NCBI RefSeq assembly: GCF_030445035.2
Contig: NC_080682.1
Coordinates: 31,540,770 to 31,604,769 of the forward strand
Reading direction: 5' to 3'
DNA: 64,000 nt
Source of the DNA: Dasypus novemcinctus
Taxonomy: Eukaryota > Chordata > Mammalia > Cingulata > Dasypodidae
The stretch's first letter is position 1. Every line of letters starts with the position of its first letter. A program made the translations under genes and the position numbers. The notes beneath the pieces were generated by a model. The model was given only the letters and a program-made list of their open reading frames with translations. It was not told the DNA's origin and searched no databases. Of this stretch, positions 25,720 through 37,609 are shown in pieces.

Positions 25720-25767
25720 TGTTGTGGAATTTAAGAGAAGTTCAATTATTTGAGTATAGAGAGGCCA
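25720..25767. repeat. 48-bp inverted repeat, left arm
   Basis: It begins TGTTGTGGAATTTAAG and is the exact reverse complement of 29,039-29,086, compared base by base (48 of 48). Confidence 0.95.
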
Positions 25768-25862
25768 GTCCTATGGGCAGTGGAAGGATGCCCAAGAAGG
25801 AGCTAACTAAGTCGGTGCCATTTCAGCACTAAATTCTATTCCTTATTTGACAAAGGGGGGGA

Positions 25863-26151
25863 GCAGGTAAAAACTAAAATGGTTGGAATGTGATAGAAGA
25901 AGCAGTTAAATCAAACTTTTGCGTGGGAAAGTTAAATCTCAGATAAGCTGTAACTTCTGAAGTATCCAATCTATGGAAAAACAGGAAGAGCTTGCATGCT
26001 AGGCTTAGGGGTATAAATTGTGTCATTTTTCTTTGTTCGGGGCACCAGCCATATCTGGCTCTGCGCCCCTTCTTGCAAGATTGAGAATAAAGTATTTTCT
26101 TCTCCACAATCTGGTGAGCCTTATTTTCTTCCAGAAGATTTCTTTCCAACA
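25863..26151 (+). mobile_element. LTR-like unit A (ERV)
   Basis: It follows a purine tract (25,848-25,860, acaaaggggggg). It has a TATA-like 'gtataaattg' at 26,011, a 'ttgttcggggc' word shared with unit B just downstream, AATAAA at 26,086-26,091, and a CA end at 26,151 (ctttccaaca). The left boundary is uncertain; the unit may instead start at 25,720, which would give a TG...CA element of 432 bp. No tRNA primer site follows it. Confidence 0.5.
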
Positions 26152-26976
26152 AAATAAGGTAATTAGTGGCTCTATTAACAAATTTCAGTAAGTAAAGGAA
26201 AGTCCATAAAAACTATGGAGAGATCTTTCCTGGGTTATGATTTTAAAAAATTAAGTAATTGTGTAATGTGTTTTGAAACCTGGAAGTCAGTATGCATGTG
26301 TTTTAAAACCTGGTAGTCAGTTATGCTTTTAAATTAATAATTTTCATAACTTAAAGAAAAGAAGTTTTTAGCTTCCTGTAAGGGAAAAAGAGAACATTCC
26401 TTGCATAAACTATTATGGTTTCAATTTTATTTAACTTGAGTGTAATCTCCCATAGTTAATTTATAAACTAAATTAACATATGTACAAAATCTTTACAGTA
26501 ATGAAAATTGTAAGTGAAAATTGTAAGTTCACATTGGTGAAATTAGGCTAAAGGGAAAAGATTGTAGATATGCTCTCTTAAATAGAGAGTAAATTTCTTT
26601 CATTAGAATTGTAATTTAGTAAGTTTATTTAAACATGAGGTGTCTAGTCAATGCGGTTATAGTCAATTATAAAGAGTTTGTAAAACATCTTCCAAACTGA
26701 AAATGTTTAAATAGTTCTAGTTGTAGAAGTCATTGTTAACTAAAGAAACTTAGATTGGTATTGGTAGCAGAAATAACTTCATGATAATAAACCTGTCTGA
26801 AGGCCACTGCAAAATACACATTTAAGTAAACGGTAATAAAAGGTTGTCTTGATTCTATTGGAAATATTCTGTTTTCATTCTAACAATGAAAAATAATATT
26901 TTTCCTCTATTACTAAAGTGAAGTACCTACTGTTATCTTCATAGTAAAATTGTGTAAGTAGATGGTCATTTGATAT

Positions 26977-28610
26977 ATGTATTGCGTTAAGTTGTTTAAA
27001 ATATATATAAAACAAGGAATAGACTTTAACATTGTCAAACTCTTGTGCATTCGAACCAGGCCTTGTATACATTACAGGTGGCCTCTCCATGTGAGTTGTT
27101 GGCTGGGCTGGTCACTGACCCCTCAATTAAAAATATGTGCTATATCAGTCTCTGGTTCTGCTCCTGAAGTCGATGGAAACTATATTGCAGTTTCAAGCTC
27201 CTGCAAGCAATAATGACTCGGTACAGCCAAGTGTACAATGGATATCGCCTCCAGACTGGCACTGTTCCATGGTGCCAGAGAGCACTATGCACCAGGCTAG
27301 TAGAATACTGGAAAATCTCTGGAATACTGGAAGGATGCTGCAACTTGCTCACTGCGTTGAAGAACATGCTGAGTGGAGCCATGATACCAGGAGACTGTAA
27401 GTAAAACTTGAGCACAATTGGCATTATGGCCTGCCCTCATGGAGAGATAACATGTAAAGTATTACAAACCTGAAACTCAAAACTAATAATGGCAACTCTG
27501 AATCCTTATGCATTAAGTAATACATTAGTTAATATTAAGTGCTGTACTTTTATCCTGTACTAAATATATGCCTAATAATTGTAATGTTATCTTTTCTATT
27601 TTGGATCAAGTGCAGAAGTATATTAGACATGTTAAATTCCTGGTAAAATCATTTTCTAAACAGTTAATAACATGTCTATAGAATAAGGTGGCAGTCTCAG
27701 CCAGTCTCAGTTAGCAAAAGTGAGGCTTGCTTGCTGGTGAGTCACCTATTGAACAAGTCAAAATTGCTAGAAATTGTACAATGAAAACCAAGGTGTAAAA
27801 ATCTTTATTCTGTAGTTCTGATCACTCCCACAGGTGAAAACTAAGAATATTTCCAAATTAGTGTTCTAATCCTGAGTGAAGCCAGTTGCCCAGGGAGTGC
27901 CAGTTCACCAGGAGCATCTGACAAAGCAAATGAGTGTCGATCATTGAACAGCTTGGAATGTGTCTTCAGACAAAGCTAAGTGTCTGTTGCAATTTCTCTC
28001 TAAAGATGGATAACTTAAAAAAGAGCGTATATGCTGTTCCCACCAGCTTTTGGGGAATGCCATCTTTATAGGCACCTGACCTTGTCTACCTCTGTAATCC
28101 AATGTGTCCTCTTTTGAAAGCAGGTATTCCAAAATTTTGATTAAGTTTGTTTCTTTCAGAGTGAACATCTTATTAACCATATGAAAACTTCATCCAACTT
28201 CGTACGGAATGCCAGATCCATCTTCCTCCAGTTAGAATAAATTAAAGAGTTTTACACCTTATTAGGCAATGACTACAGCCCATGGCCAGCAGGAAGCAGT
28301 TACAGAAAAGAGATCGTCTCCCTTCAGCACCCCTTTTAAATTAAAGGTGTAAACTCTTTAAGAGTAAAATAAAAGTAATAGATGGATCTGGAACCTGGCT
28401 GGAAATCCACGTGAGTGCCAGTGGCAGCAGAATAACTGCGGGAGGCCCCTGCCCAAGATTCTGCTGTCCAGAATGAAAAGTTCTAAACTTCTAAAAACGG
28501 TCCTTGATGCTGTACTAAAGACTGATAAATAATCAGTCAAGACAACAAACAGTCATCCACCTCATAGCTACAACAATAATTATGCCAAAGCTTAGCAAGT
28601 AAACTTTGAC
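26977..28610 (+). mobile_element. ERV-like internal remnant
   Basis: This segment matches 43,140-44,390 at length. Shared words include 'aacattgtcaaactctt', 'gtacaatggatat', 'atgcctaataattgtaatg' against 'atgcctggtgattatgatag', and 'catcttattaaccatatg'. It ends at the purine tract of LTR unit B. Both copies contain short, partly matching open frames but no recognisable retroviral domain. The ERV assignment rests on position between LTR-like units and on the second copy ending in an LTR-like polyadenylation region. Confidence 0.45.
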
Positions 28611-28622
28611 AAAGGGGGGGAA
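28611..28622 (+). promoter_or_regulatory. polypurine tract before LTR unit B
   Basis: AAAGGGGGGGAA is followed directly by TG at 28,623. This is the plus-strand priming site and junction layout typical of gammaretrovirus-like elements (class I ERVs). Confidence 0.75.
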
Positions 28623-29086
28623 TGATGTGGGCTAAGGGTGGAAGGCTCTGTGTCTCTTCAGAGATAACTAAGTTGTTTGACTTGTGGGTGTGAAACGGTA
28701 AGAGGCTGCAGCCCTGCTCTTAGGGACCAGCAGGCTCCAGTCCCAGGAAATGTTTAACAAAGCAAGGGCTATAAACTTTAAGTATTTAGGGGAAATGCAA
28801 AAACCAAGGCTTATCTAAAATGTCTGGAGTCCTTGCTAAAAGCTTACCTAAGATGTGAAAGAGATATATGCTAACTGAAGCCTATTGAGAACTGAAACAA
28901 AGGGACCATTTGGCCTTTCCTCTCTGTATAAAAGACGTTTGAAAATCTTGTTCGGGGCTCGGGATTCAAACAGAAAGCTCCCGAGTCCGGCCGGCCGTCA
29001 ATAAACCATTTTTCCTTCTCAAAATCATTCCTGAGTCCTGGCCTCTCTATACTCAAATAATTGAACTTCTCTTAAATTCCACAACA
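28623..29086 (+). mobile_element. LTR unit B (gammaretrovirus-like ERV)
   Basis: A 464-bp LTR runs from TGATGTGGGC to CCACAACA. TATAAAAG lies at 28,927-28,934, the 'ttgttcggggctcggg' initiation-like word about 20 bp further on, AATAAA at 29,000-29,005, and a U5 with 'attcctgagtcctggcctctc'. The 5' purine tract supports its being a 3' LTR. The last 48 bp form the right arm of the inverted repeat. Confidence 0.8.
29039..29086. repeat. 48-bp inverted repeat, right arm
   Basis: It is the exact reverse complement of 25,720-25,767 and forms the U5 terminus of LTR unit B. Confidence 0.95.
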
Positions 29087-29788
29087 ATATGATTCTTACA
29101 TTTTACAATGGTATAAAATGTGCTTAGAAAATTTCAGTAATTAAGGAGTCAGGATTGTTCGAAACACTCTCTCTTTGATGATAAGTAGATTATATACTGA
29201 CAAAATGGCCAAATAAGTAGATGACTCATTGACTCCTTTGTTTACTTCAGTTTAATGTTCCTCCTGGCAGCCCCCAACTTAATATTATGTACCCTTAGAA
29301 TTCATAAGCATCCTATGAAATTAGAATTTACTTTTTCAACACCTGCATTTTATTTCCAATTTTGTTATTGTTATTGTTGTTAATTTATTCACAAGATCCT
29401 GAATTTCATATTTGGGTGAATTAAAGAGAAAGCTTGGTAATGGGCTATAAGGAGTAGTTTTACACTAACAGGAATTCACTAGGTATGTCTCCAGTCAGGT
29501 TTCTTCACTTGATCATAATCCCTCCTACTCTTGATCTGTTCACTAAAATAATAGCACACTTGTCTTCTGTATAATACATGGAGTTTTCCAAAAGCTCTTT
29601 CAACTTTTATGGTTCCGTATCCAGGATTCCTGTTCTCTGTCTTCTATGTTTTGTGGTTATTTTTTATCACAATATGTAGCTTTACACATAAAGCTATCAT
29701 TTCTTTAATTTTCATTCCAGTTGCTTCATGGATCTCATATTTTCCTTCTTGGAACATCTTCCTTTTTCATAAAAAACACCTTCACAAT
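29087..29788. other. no gene recognised
   Basis: AT-rich DNA. The 65-codon ORF at 29,609-29,806 is not recognisable as a protein. Confidence 0.4.
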
Positions 29789-30100
29789 TTTTTTTTTTAT
29801 TATTAATATTCAAACTTTATTTCAAATTCAAAAAACAAATTAGCAGACAAAAGGCAGCTCAATAAATTATGAAACATTACTTCTAAAAAGTACTGTCTAG
29901 GCACTTTCATCTCATGTAATTCCAACTAAATCAATTGTTCCTTCAGTTTTTCAGAAAGATACACAGATGAACACAGATCAGTTCAATAACATAGTCAAGT
30001 GTCCTTATTAATGAAAAAAGAAGAGGAAAAAGTGCTTGATCATATTCATCTCACAAAACCCAATCTCATATGCTTTTTTACACTTGTGGCATGAATATGG
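29789..30100 (-). pseudogene. probable retrocopied mRNA 3' UTR
   Basis: A T-run at 29,789-29,801 is followed by 'attattaatattcaaactttattt'. On the minus strand this reads AATAAAG, about 15 bases, then poly(A), the layout of an mRNA 3' end. The upstream sequence has no coding frame, so only the 3' UTR seems to be present. The right end and the source gene are unknown. Confidence 0.45.
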
Positions 30101-31239
30101 TATCTTTTTAACTTTTGCTATCAAAACATTGCAATGTTTTTGTCAGCTATTGTTTGTAAATTACGTTAGTTATATTTTTCCCATGTATCACCAGTCTTAA
30201 TTTGCAGATTCTTTAAAGAGGGTATGTTTCTGTGTCCTGACTGATTTACTAATAGCTAAAATTCAGCTCACTGATTATTTCTTCAGGTAAAATTAATCTG
30301 TTATATTCATTTTATAATTCTTGAAGTAATTTAAAATTTTTTATTAGTTTGGCTTATTTTGAGACTGTTTTATTCCTATACTATGCTTATAAAATTATTA
30401 TCATTTTATATAATATGTTCATATCATATTTGATTTCCAACTTCAATAATTAATCTTTGTCTTACTCTGCAATCTGCTCTTTCTATTCCAATAATATCAG
30501 TAATGTTTTTTGTGAGATAAAAAATATTAAATATGCTCCTTCATTTTAGATTTTTGTATACAAACATATCAATTCCTACAAATACACAGAAATAGTATCC
30601 CCAGAAATGATCTTATTTTCTATGTTGTGTTTGTGTACATGTGTGTGTTTGGTTGTATATGTGAGGCAATTTAGTGCTAGCACAAATTCATGACATTCTT
30701 TTTCTGCCACCCCTAAATCTTATATGGAGCTCACAAAGTTCAATTTTTCTTCTGAGGATCCCAAAATAGAATTTTCTCATTTTTACTTAATATGAAAGCA
30801 AGATTCTATTACATAACACTTCCCAGCAGTGATTGCCTAAGTGCTAATCTTGCTAACACCATGTGATGCTCTCTCCTTGGGGGTTGTTCTGTACTCCGCC
30901 ATGTAAACTGCCTTTTTAAGTGCTTTCCTGTTTTTGTCTATGATGGACAGTCTGGTTGACATTAATCAGCATATCCCATACCCCATTGCATGGATCCTAG
31001 AAATGCCAGAAATTTAACATATTTCTTTCTGTCTTTATTTTCCACCCATCTTAGTGTTTTTGTATGTACAATTTTCTCCATGTGATATATCTTTGTTTTA
31101 GGCCAGCAATATATTACAAAACAGTATTAAAAAAAGAACACAACCAATTTCTTAAAATTGTAAGCAATTCTAATATAAACTATGTTTTAAGAAACAATAA
31201 AAGATTCAACATGTTCACAGCAACACTTCTATTAGCCCT
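30101..31239. other. no gene recognised
   Basis: T-rich intergenic DNA without supported features. Confidence 0.4.
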
Positions 31240-31660
31240 GGGGTGGTTTGGAGTTATGCAGTCTCAAAACCATTTGTTAATCTTAATCCATTCATGTGGG
31301 TGTGAGCACTGTTAAATATGATTTTAATGAGTTTACTTTAGTTAAGGTGTAGCCCATCTGAAGGTGTAGGTCTTTATCCTGTTACTGGAGGCCTTATAGA
31401 GAAAACCACTAAGAGAGAAAACACAGGGGAATAGCCAGCTACTGAAAGTCAACAGAACCAAGCAAAGAAAGGAGATGTTGCCATATGCACAGCCGTGTTA
31501 TAGAAGAGTCAAGGAATCCCAAAGATTGCTAGCCAACCAGAAGGTACTGACCCTGGGTGGAAGCAAGACGTCTAACCTCTGAAACTGTGAGCCAGTAAAT
31601 TTCCATTGCTAAGCCTTTGGCTTTGGTATTTGTTTTAGCAGCCAGGAAATTAAAATAAGC
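31240..31660 (+). repeat. LTR-like (MaLR-type) repeat
   Basis: It starts near 'ggtttggagttatgcag', has 'cttaatccattcatgtgggtgtgag', 'ctttatcctgttactggaggccttatag', and ends 'ccagtaaatttccattgctaagcc...ttgttttagcagcc'. The order is the same as in the copies at 0.6 and 14.1 kb. Confidence 0.5.
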
Positions 31661-32090
31661 CCGAAATGGGAAAGTACCCAAACACCTATCAAAAAAATAT
31701 ATATATATATATATATATAAAATTGTCATATATCCATGCAAGAAGATACTATAGATCAATGAAAATAACCAGTCAGAAACTATACAAAACATCAAGACAC
31801 TAATGTGAAAAATCTATACCATTTCTTTTGTGTAAAGTACAAAAACAGGCCAAACTAATCTATGATTTTAGAAATGAAGAGAGTGGTCACCTTTTGGAGG
31901 AAGTGATTATAAAGTGGCATGAGGGAGACTTCTGTATGCCCTGGTGGTAATTTCCCACTTCTAGTCTGGGTGTTATTTACATGATAGTTCTCAATTTGTG
32001 AAAATTCATGAGCTATACATACATGAAATGTATAATTTTCTGTTTTTATAGTCCTGCAAAAAGTTTTAAAAATTAGAACTTTCTCTGCAT
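31661..32090 (+). mobile_element. L1 3' UTR fragment
   Basis: After a (TA)n tract (31,690-31,720) there is typical old-L1 3' sequence: 'gagtggtcaccttttggagg', 'ggcatgagggagacttctg', 'gggtgttatttacatg' and 'gtgaaaattcatgagctatac'. Non-coding. Confidence 0.65.
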
Positions 32091-32382
32091 TTTACCACAA
32101 GGATATCTAGTTTATCTTTATTTTTAAGAAATTGCCTGCCTATTTAAAATTCTATGAATATAAACTTCATGATTATAATAAAAGAAGGAAAGTATAAATA
32201 ACAATTCCCAAAATGTTGATAATGCTTCAGTGTAGAAGCATAAAACAAGAGGGGGGAAATGATTCCTGCTTGCTGATTTCTCTGTCCAAGGAGTGAGGCC
32301 ATGCCTGTGATGAGGATGAATCTTTTTCACCATCATGGTCCCAGGGAATAAAGGACCGAAGAGCAGAAATGCCTCAGAACAG

Positions 32383-33312
32383 TTACTGTCCTTCCAAGAG
32401 CACTTGATGGCACCAAACTTTCCTCAAGGCATTCTTCATCTCCAAGTTTCTCAGGGTGTAGATCAAAGGGTTGAACATAGGGGCAAGGATGGTGTAGAAA
32501 AGAGTAAACACTTTATCTTCTGGAAAAGTCGTGGTTGGTCTAATGTAAATAAATAATGCAGGTACAAAAAACAGTGCCACAACAGTTATGTGAGAACCAC
32601 AAGTGGAAAGAGCTTTGCTGCGGCTCTGTGCAGAGTACACCCTGATTGTGTATAATATAAAAAGATAAGAAAATATCAAGATAACAAATGTTACCAAAGC
32701 AATTAAACCTGAATTAGCAGTGACTAAGAGTCCTATTAAGTGTGTATCAGTGCAGGCCAACTTCAGCAAAGGATAGGCATCACAAAAGTAATGATCTATC
32801 TCATTGGGACCACAGAAAGGTAAGGAGATGGTGAGAAGAAACTGACTGGAGGAGTGTATAAATCCCCCAGTACAACAAGCTGTGATGATAGCATTACACC
32901 TCCACCTGCTCATGATGGTGGTATAATGCAAGGGCTTGCAGATGGCCACGTAGCGGTCATAGGCCATCCCTGTAAGGATAAAGATCTCGATGCCTCCAAA
33001 GAAATGTGTGGAAAAGAGCTGTGCCATGCAGTTACTATAAGAAATTGTCTTTCTTTCTACTAGTAAGTCAGTCATTAATTTTGGCATCACTGTGGATGTG
33101 TAGCAAAGGTCCGAGAGAGAGAGGTAATTAAGAAAGAAATACATGGGCTGGTCAATTAATTGACTACAGGAAATAGAAATCATTATGAGCAAGTTTCCCA
33201 TCCAAATGGCAATGTAACAAAATAAAAATAAAACAAAGCAGAGTATTGCAATATGCTTGTTTTGGGAAAGTCCAAGGAGAATAAATACAGTGACATTATT
33301 GCTTTTTTCCAT
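32383..33312 (-). CDS. intact olfactory receptor, family 4 (OR4C/4P/4S-type)
   Basis: A single-exon odorant-sensing GPCR expected in the plasma membrane and cilia of olfactory neurons, coupling to G(olf). The 309-codon frame is complete. Visible OR hallmarks are a sequon N6-V-T8 near the N-terminus, GN in TM1 (39-40), PMYFFL (56-61), C95 and C177 for the conserved disulfide, [15 protein letters not shown] (116-130) at the end of TM3, ECL2 cysteines at 167, 177 and 187 in a [12 protein letters not shown] context, [13 protein letters not shown] (233-245) leading into TM6, and [12 protein letters not shown] (278-289) in TM7. The frame extends 14 codons upstream, but Met at 33,310-33,312 (MEKSNNVT) matches the usual family start. 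It is the only undamaged member among five same-strand loci. It most resembles OR4P4-like receptors, from memory; the exact orthologue is not certain. Confidence 0.93.
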   Translation of the reverse strand: MEKSNNVTVFILLGLSQNKHIAILCFVLFLFCYIAIWMGNLLIMISISCSQLIDQPMYFFLNYLSLSDLCYTSTVMPKLMTDLLVERKTISYSNCMAQLFSTHFFGGIEIFILTGMAYDRYVAICKPLHYTTIMSRWRCNAIITACCTGGFIHSSSQFLLTISLPFCGPNEIDHYFCDAYPLLKLACTDTHLIGLLVTANSGLIALVTFVILIFSYLFILYTIRVYSAQSRSKALSTCGSHITVVALFFVPALFIYIRPTTTFPEDKVFTLFYTILAPMFNPLIYTLRNLEMKNALRKVWCHQVLLEGQ

Positions 33313-36300
33313 GGTCCAGTGTAGAGAGAAAAAAATAATCACCTGAAATGACATAATTCATGACCTCATATTTACTGAGATAAGTGTTTGTCATATTCTA
33401 TTCAAGGAACTAACTCAGATTTATTGACCTCATTCCAGTATTTCAGAGAATAAAAGTTGAATATTTAGTTAATTCTCTGTGAATATTTACTGTATGATTT
33501 CCATTAAACGTTCCAGAAAATTGTGAGTAATCTCAGCCTGAAGAGAAATGAATGCCCTTGATCAAACCACAATATTAGAATTTTATTCTGTGATAGTATC
33601 TACTTCTGAAGACTGAAGTAACTTAAAATAACTCCTTGCAAAGAACACATCACTTAATCTCCAAGACTTAATATTTATTAATGAAACAAATATAAACATA
33701 TAGATATTATGTTGAATTGTTTACATGTAAACCTGAAGTTTAAGTTGTTCTTATGGGTGGGCTACACATTAGCTTAAATCCATTTTCAAATGGGGTAGCA
33801 TAAAAAATAAGTAAATCTCTAGGAAATTATATTTTAAATTGAAGGGCTTTCTCTTCAGGAACCTAACGCAAATATTTTGAAATTTTTGAGGTTATTTGAT
33901 TTTTTGTTTATCGGTTTCTTTATTGATTTAGTGTAAATTATTTGTTGAAAGTTTTAAACACAAGGATGCTTAGTCCTAGGGTTAACTCAAATAAAACAAT
34001 AAACTTGAATAAACCATGAAATAAGCCCTGTAAATTAATCCTTGAAAAGTGTGATTAGAAGGGAGTGTTTTATAAAAGTTTTGTCCTGAATGCAGTATAT
34101 TATGTATGGAAAGTAAAATTCACTTTAGCCTTCTGATTGGAGAGTATGTATTTCTTTTTTCTACATTTATCCTAAATAGTACCTTTGTCCAAATCCATGA
34201 ACTGTCCATATAGTGATTAATTCATTAAGGAAAAAAAAACATTTTATTGGGAATAAGTTGCAACATGGGCTCTATTTTTTGCATTATACCATAGGTTTTT
34301 ACCTTGTGTGCCAATCATTTTTGCTCTTTGAATATAAGAAATACGGGAAAATCTGCATTGTCTTTGACCCATATTTGTGACTTCAAAGAGTAGTGGAGCT
34401 ATCAATAATAGATATTATTACATAAATATTTGGGAACACAATTCAGGAAACTTGATCTTCAACCAAATTCAATAGCAATTTAAAATCATTAAGTTATTTT
34501 AAGCCCAAAGTTTTTCAATCCACTAGTCGAATCTTTTCCTTCCACCACTGGGGAATTTAAATTGCAAGGTAAGGAAAAGGGTATACAAGAGTAGTGATAA
34601 TCTCTTCACCACCAACAAAAATGATATAAAAATAAAATATTTGTCTATATAACATAGAACTATTGCAATTATAATGTCTTGGATGTTGATGAAAGGAAAA
34701 CACTGAATTATTACAATATTTTCCATTAAATTATCTTATAAACTTAAGTCAAACCTTTTATAATTAATCCTTTTCTGCTGTTCTCAAAATGCACATTTAT
34801 AGTATACAATTTCAGCCCCAATCTCATACTGGCTTTTCATTGAAATCCACTTAAATTTCCTCCTTGACTCTCCCCATTACTGATCACACCACAGAAATAC
34901 ATTGCTAGTAAGTAAGAAATGTTGACTATATTACTGATTTGAATTCTTGTTAAAATAGTTTATGGTACATTTGAATTTTCATAAACAAAATTTAATCTCT
35001 CATATACGTGAAATTAAAAACCCACCTGAATTATGCCTATTACATCGCCTTAGCATAGAAAGAATCTTATATTAAATTAAGCCTACAAGAAAAGTAAGGC
35101 TGGGTATGTTCTCAAGCAAAATCAGGTAATCAATCTGTCTGCTTTTATTGATGCAAAATCGATGCCCAATTATTGGATACATTGTGGTTTTGAAACTACA
35201 CAATTGTGCTAAATATTTCTTGAATCTCTTGTTGTATTAGCTCAGAAGGCTACAGTTTGGCAATCCTCCTTGATTCAGCTTTTTTATAGAGCTAGGACCA
35301 CTATGTTAACTGCCACATATTTTAGTGTCAGTAAAAAATTGAATTATTTGCTGTATTTTTTTGAGGAGTTCCTCAAACTTTAGATGTGATCCTTACAAGT
35401 CACTTAATTTCTCAAAGCTTTTTCTTCATCTGAAACCTAGGTGAACATATCTTACTCTATGTAATTCAGAGACTGGTTCTTAGTCTTAACTTTGATAATG
35501 AATGAGAAAGAGTTTTTCAAACGATAAAAGTGCACACATAACAATCAAATAGTATCCATATTAATATATACAAAATAAAATAAAATTTAAATCGCTTTAG
35601 GTTTATGGAGGCAAAAAGTAAAAAACTGAAGCAACAGGATAAATTTAACATTAACCCTACTTTTCCAACCCAAATTTGCATACATTTCTGAATCTTTCAG
35701 AGAAGATGAAGGTGCTTCTTGAATTGCAGGCATTGCCTCATTAGCGACTCAAATTTAAATGTGTAAATGGAAGCATAAAAATGTAAGTTCAGCCAAAGTT
35801 TCAATGAACAAGCACAAACCCAATAAATTCAGGATCTTTACACATATAAACCAGCTCTAAAATATAAGAAATGTTTAGCTCACATGTTTCTGTAGGAAGC
35901 AATATATCTCTATTTTCTCAGGAATGAAAGATGATATTGTATTCCCAGCTCTTTGCCATTTAAGAAAAAAAGGATGATGAAATCCTTTTCAGAATATAAA
36001 TCATGTTCTTCTTGGTCAAAGTTTTACTGACTTTTTCCCTAGAGTTGTATTAAAGTTTCCATTTTTTGTGATAGTGTCTTCCAATGAACTAAACTGATTT
36101 TCCTCTTATTTTTCTAGGATATGCCATCCCACTCACAATAGACAACCAGGTCTCCCATAAGCTTAAACTTATTGCTCCTCAATCCAAGAATATTTTTGTA
36201 TGTTTTTAAAAATTAGTTGCTAATTAATATTTTATCAATTAATCAAGATAATAGGAAGAGAGAAATAAACAACTTACACATTCTTCTGAACTTATTTTGA

Positions 36301-37289
36301 ATCTCTTCCCCTTTTCCTTTATAGTCTTGTGTGTTGTCTCTTCCTTGAAATTTGAATCATTCTTCAACTATTTCAATATCTCTTTTCAAATTTCTGACTT
36401 GACATTTTCCTCAATATAATCTATTAGTGCTACTAATGTATTTCACTTTTTATTTTCCCCCAAAATATTAAAATAAATATAATTTGTATCATTGTAGGAA
36501 CAACGGTCACATGTCATACACCAACTCAAATAAATGATTGACAGTCAGTCCACAGAGAAAAGATTGAAGGCATAAGAAATACTTTGCCTTCCTAAACAAA
36601 TCATAGTCTATATAGACTTTATTTCTATCCCCAAATAATTTCTGAAGGATTCCAGGCTCAAATGCTAAATACAGTTCTAGGAAAAGAATATATTCTAAAG
36701 GCATATATTTCCTCCCGAGGCATTGGTTATTTCATTAAAGTTTTTATCTATATGTCCCCAAACAATCAACACATCAATTAGCATCCCTTAGATACAAGTT
36801 AATGGAGTAACTTCACATAGGATTATAAATACTCTGCAAACAAAATTTACACAGAAAGTTATTGTTCTATTCCTATATAGAGTCCTCATGAGCCTTGATG
36901 ATTGATATCTGGTATTTATGCAATTTGAGTTTCCTTTTTCCTTCTCTACACTCAGGGGAAAACTATAGTTTTGGTCCTTATGTTAAGAAATAATCCCCAT
37001 TCTTTCCTATGTAGAATGTTTATCACGATCTCTGGAGATAAAAGAATGTATACATGTATGATTCACATACTTCCTCTTAAGATAGATTTAATGGGAAATT
37101 ATATACATATAGAAATTTGATATTTTGGGGGAGTTTACAAAATGCTCATTAAGATAATTTGTGAAAAGTGCAGGTCCCTGTTAAAGTGAACATTCTGCAA
37201 TTTTCCTCTAGTCATAGAAATATCATTAAGCCTTTCCCTTTTTTACATTTATATTCAAACATACTACTTGATTCTGCCTTGCTCTGTGA
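33313..37289. other. gene-free stretch upstream of the intact OR
   Basis: About 4 kb of AT-rich DNA with no recognisable coding sequence. The OR promoter and any 5' non-coding exon probably lie here, but no specific site can be supported. Short ORFs (34,523-34,726, 36,507-36,704) are unrecognised. Confidence 0.4.
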
Positions 37290-37445
37290 ATTCAATTGAT
37301 AATAGCAACTATTAAGCAAACATACTACATGTCAGGCATGAACCAATTAATGGGCTTTAGCTTATTTATGTTTACAGAGACACTGTGGGACAGACACATT
37401 TACCAATCTGATTTCTTAGATTAAGAAACTGGAGCATAGAGAAAT
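37290..37445 (+). repeat. MIR-like SINE remnant
   Basis: The plan 'aacatactacatgtcaggcatgaacc', 'tgggacagacacattta', 'ttcttagattaagaaactggagcatagag' follows the MIR core ('...gatgaggaaactgaggcacagag'). Confidence 0.5.
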
Positions 37446-37609
37446 AACAAGGAAATTGTGGAAGAGGCTCTGCTTTTCTGTGGGACATACAAATACACCT
37501 TGTGCCCAGGACCAGATGTGTTGGACTGGCAAGAAAAAACACAATCCCTTAGTCGATAAGGGGATTGCCAGTACATTCTGTCTCGTTTTTGTCCAGATAT
37601 CTTTATGCT

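Larger units (their letters stand above)
25720..29086 (+). mobile_element. composite ERV block bounded by a perfect inverted repeat
   Basis: A 3.37-kb block contains two LTR-like units on the plus strand, each preceded by a 'gacaaaggggggg' purine tract, with decayed ERV-like internal sequence between them. Its ends are exact inverted copies of each other (48 bp). The right end is a normal gammaretrovirus-like LTR end; the left end is the same U5 terminus inverted. No gag, pol or env frame survives, and no primer-binding site was recognised. The flanks ('gttaa' left, 'atatg' right) do not form a target duplication. Confidence 0.65.
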
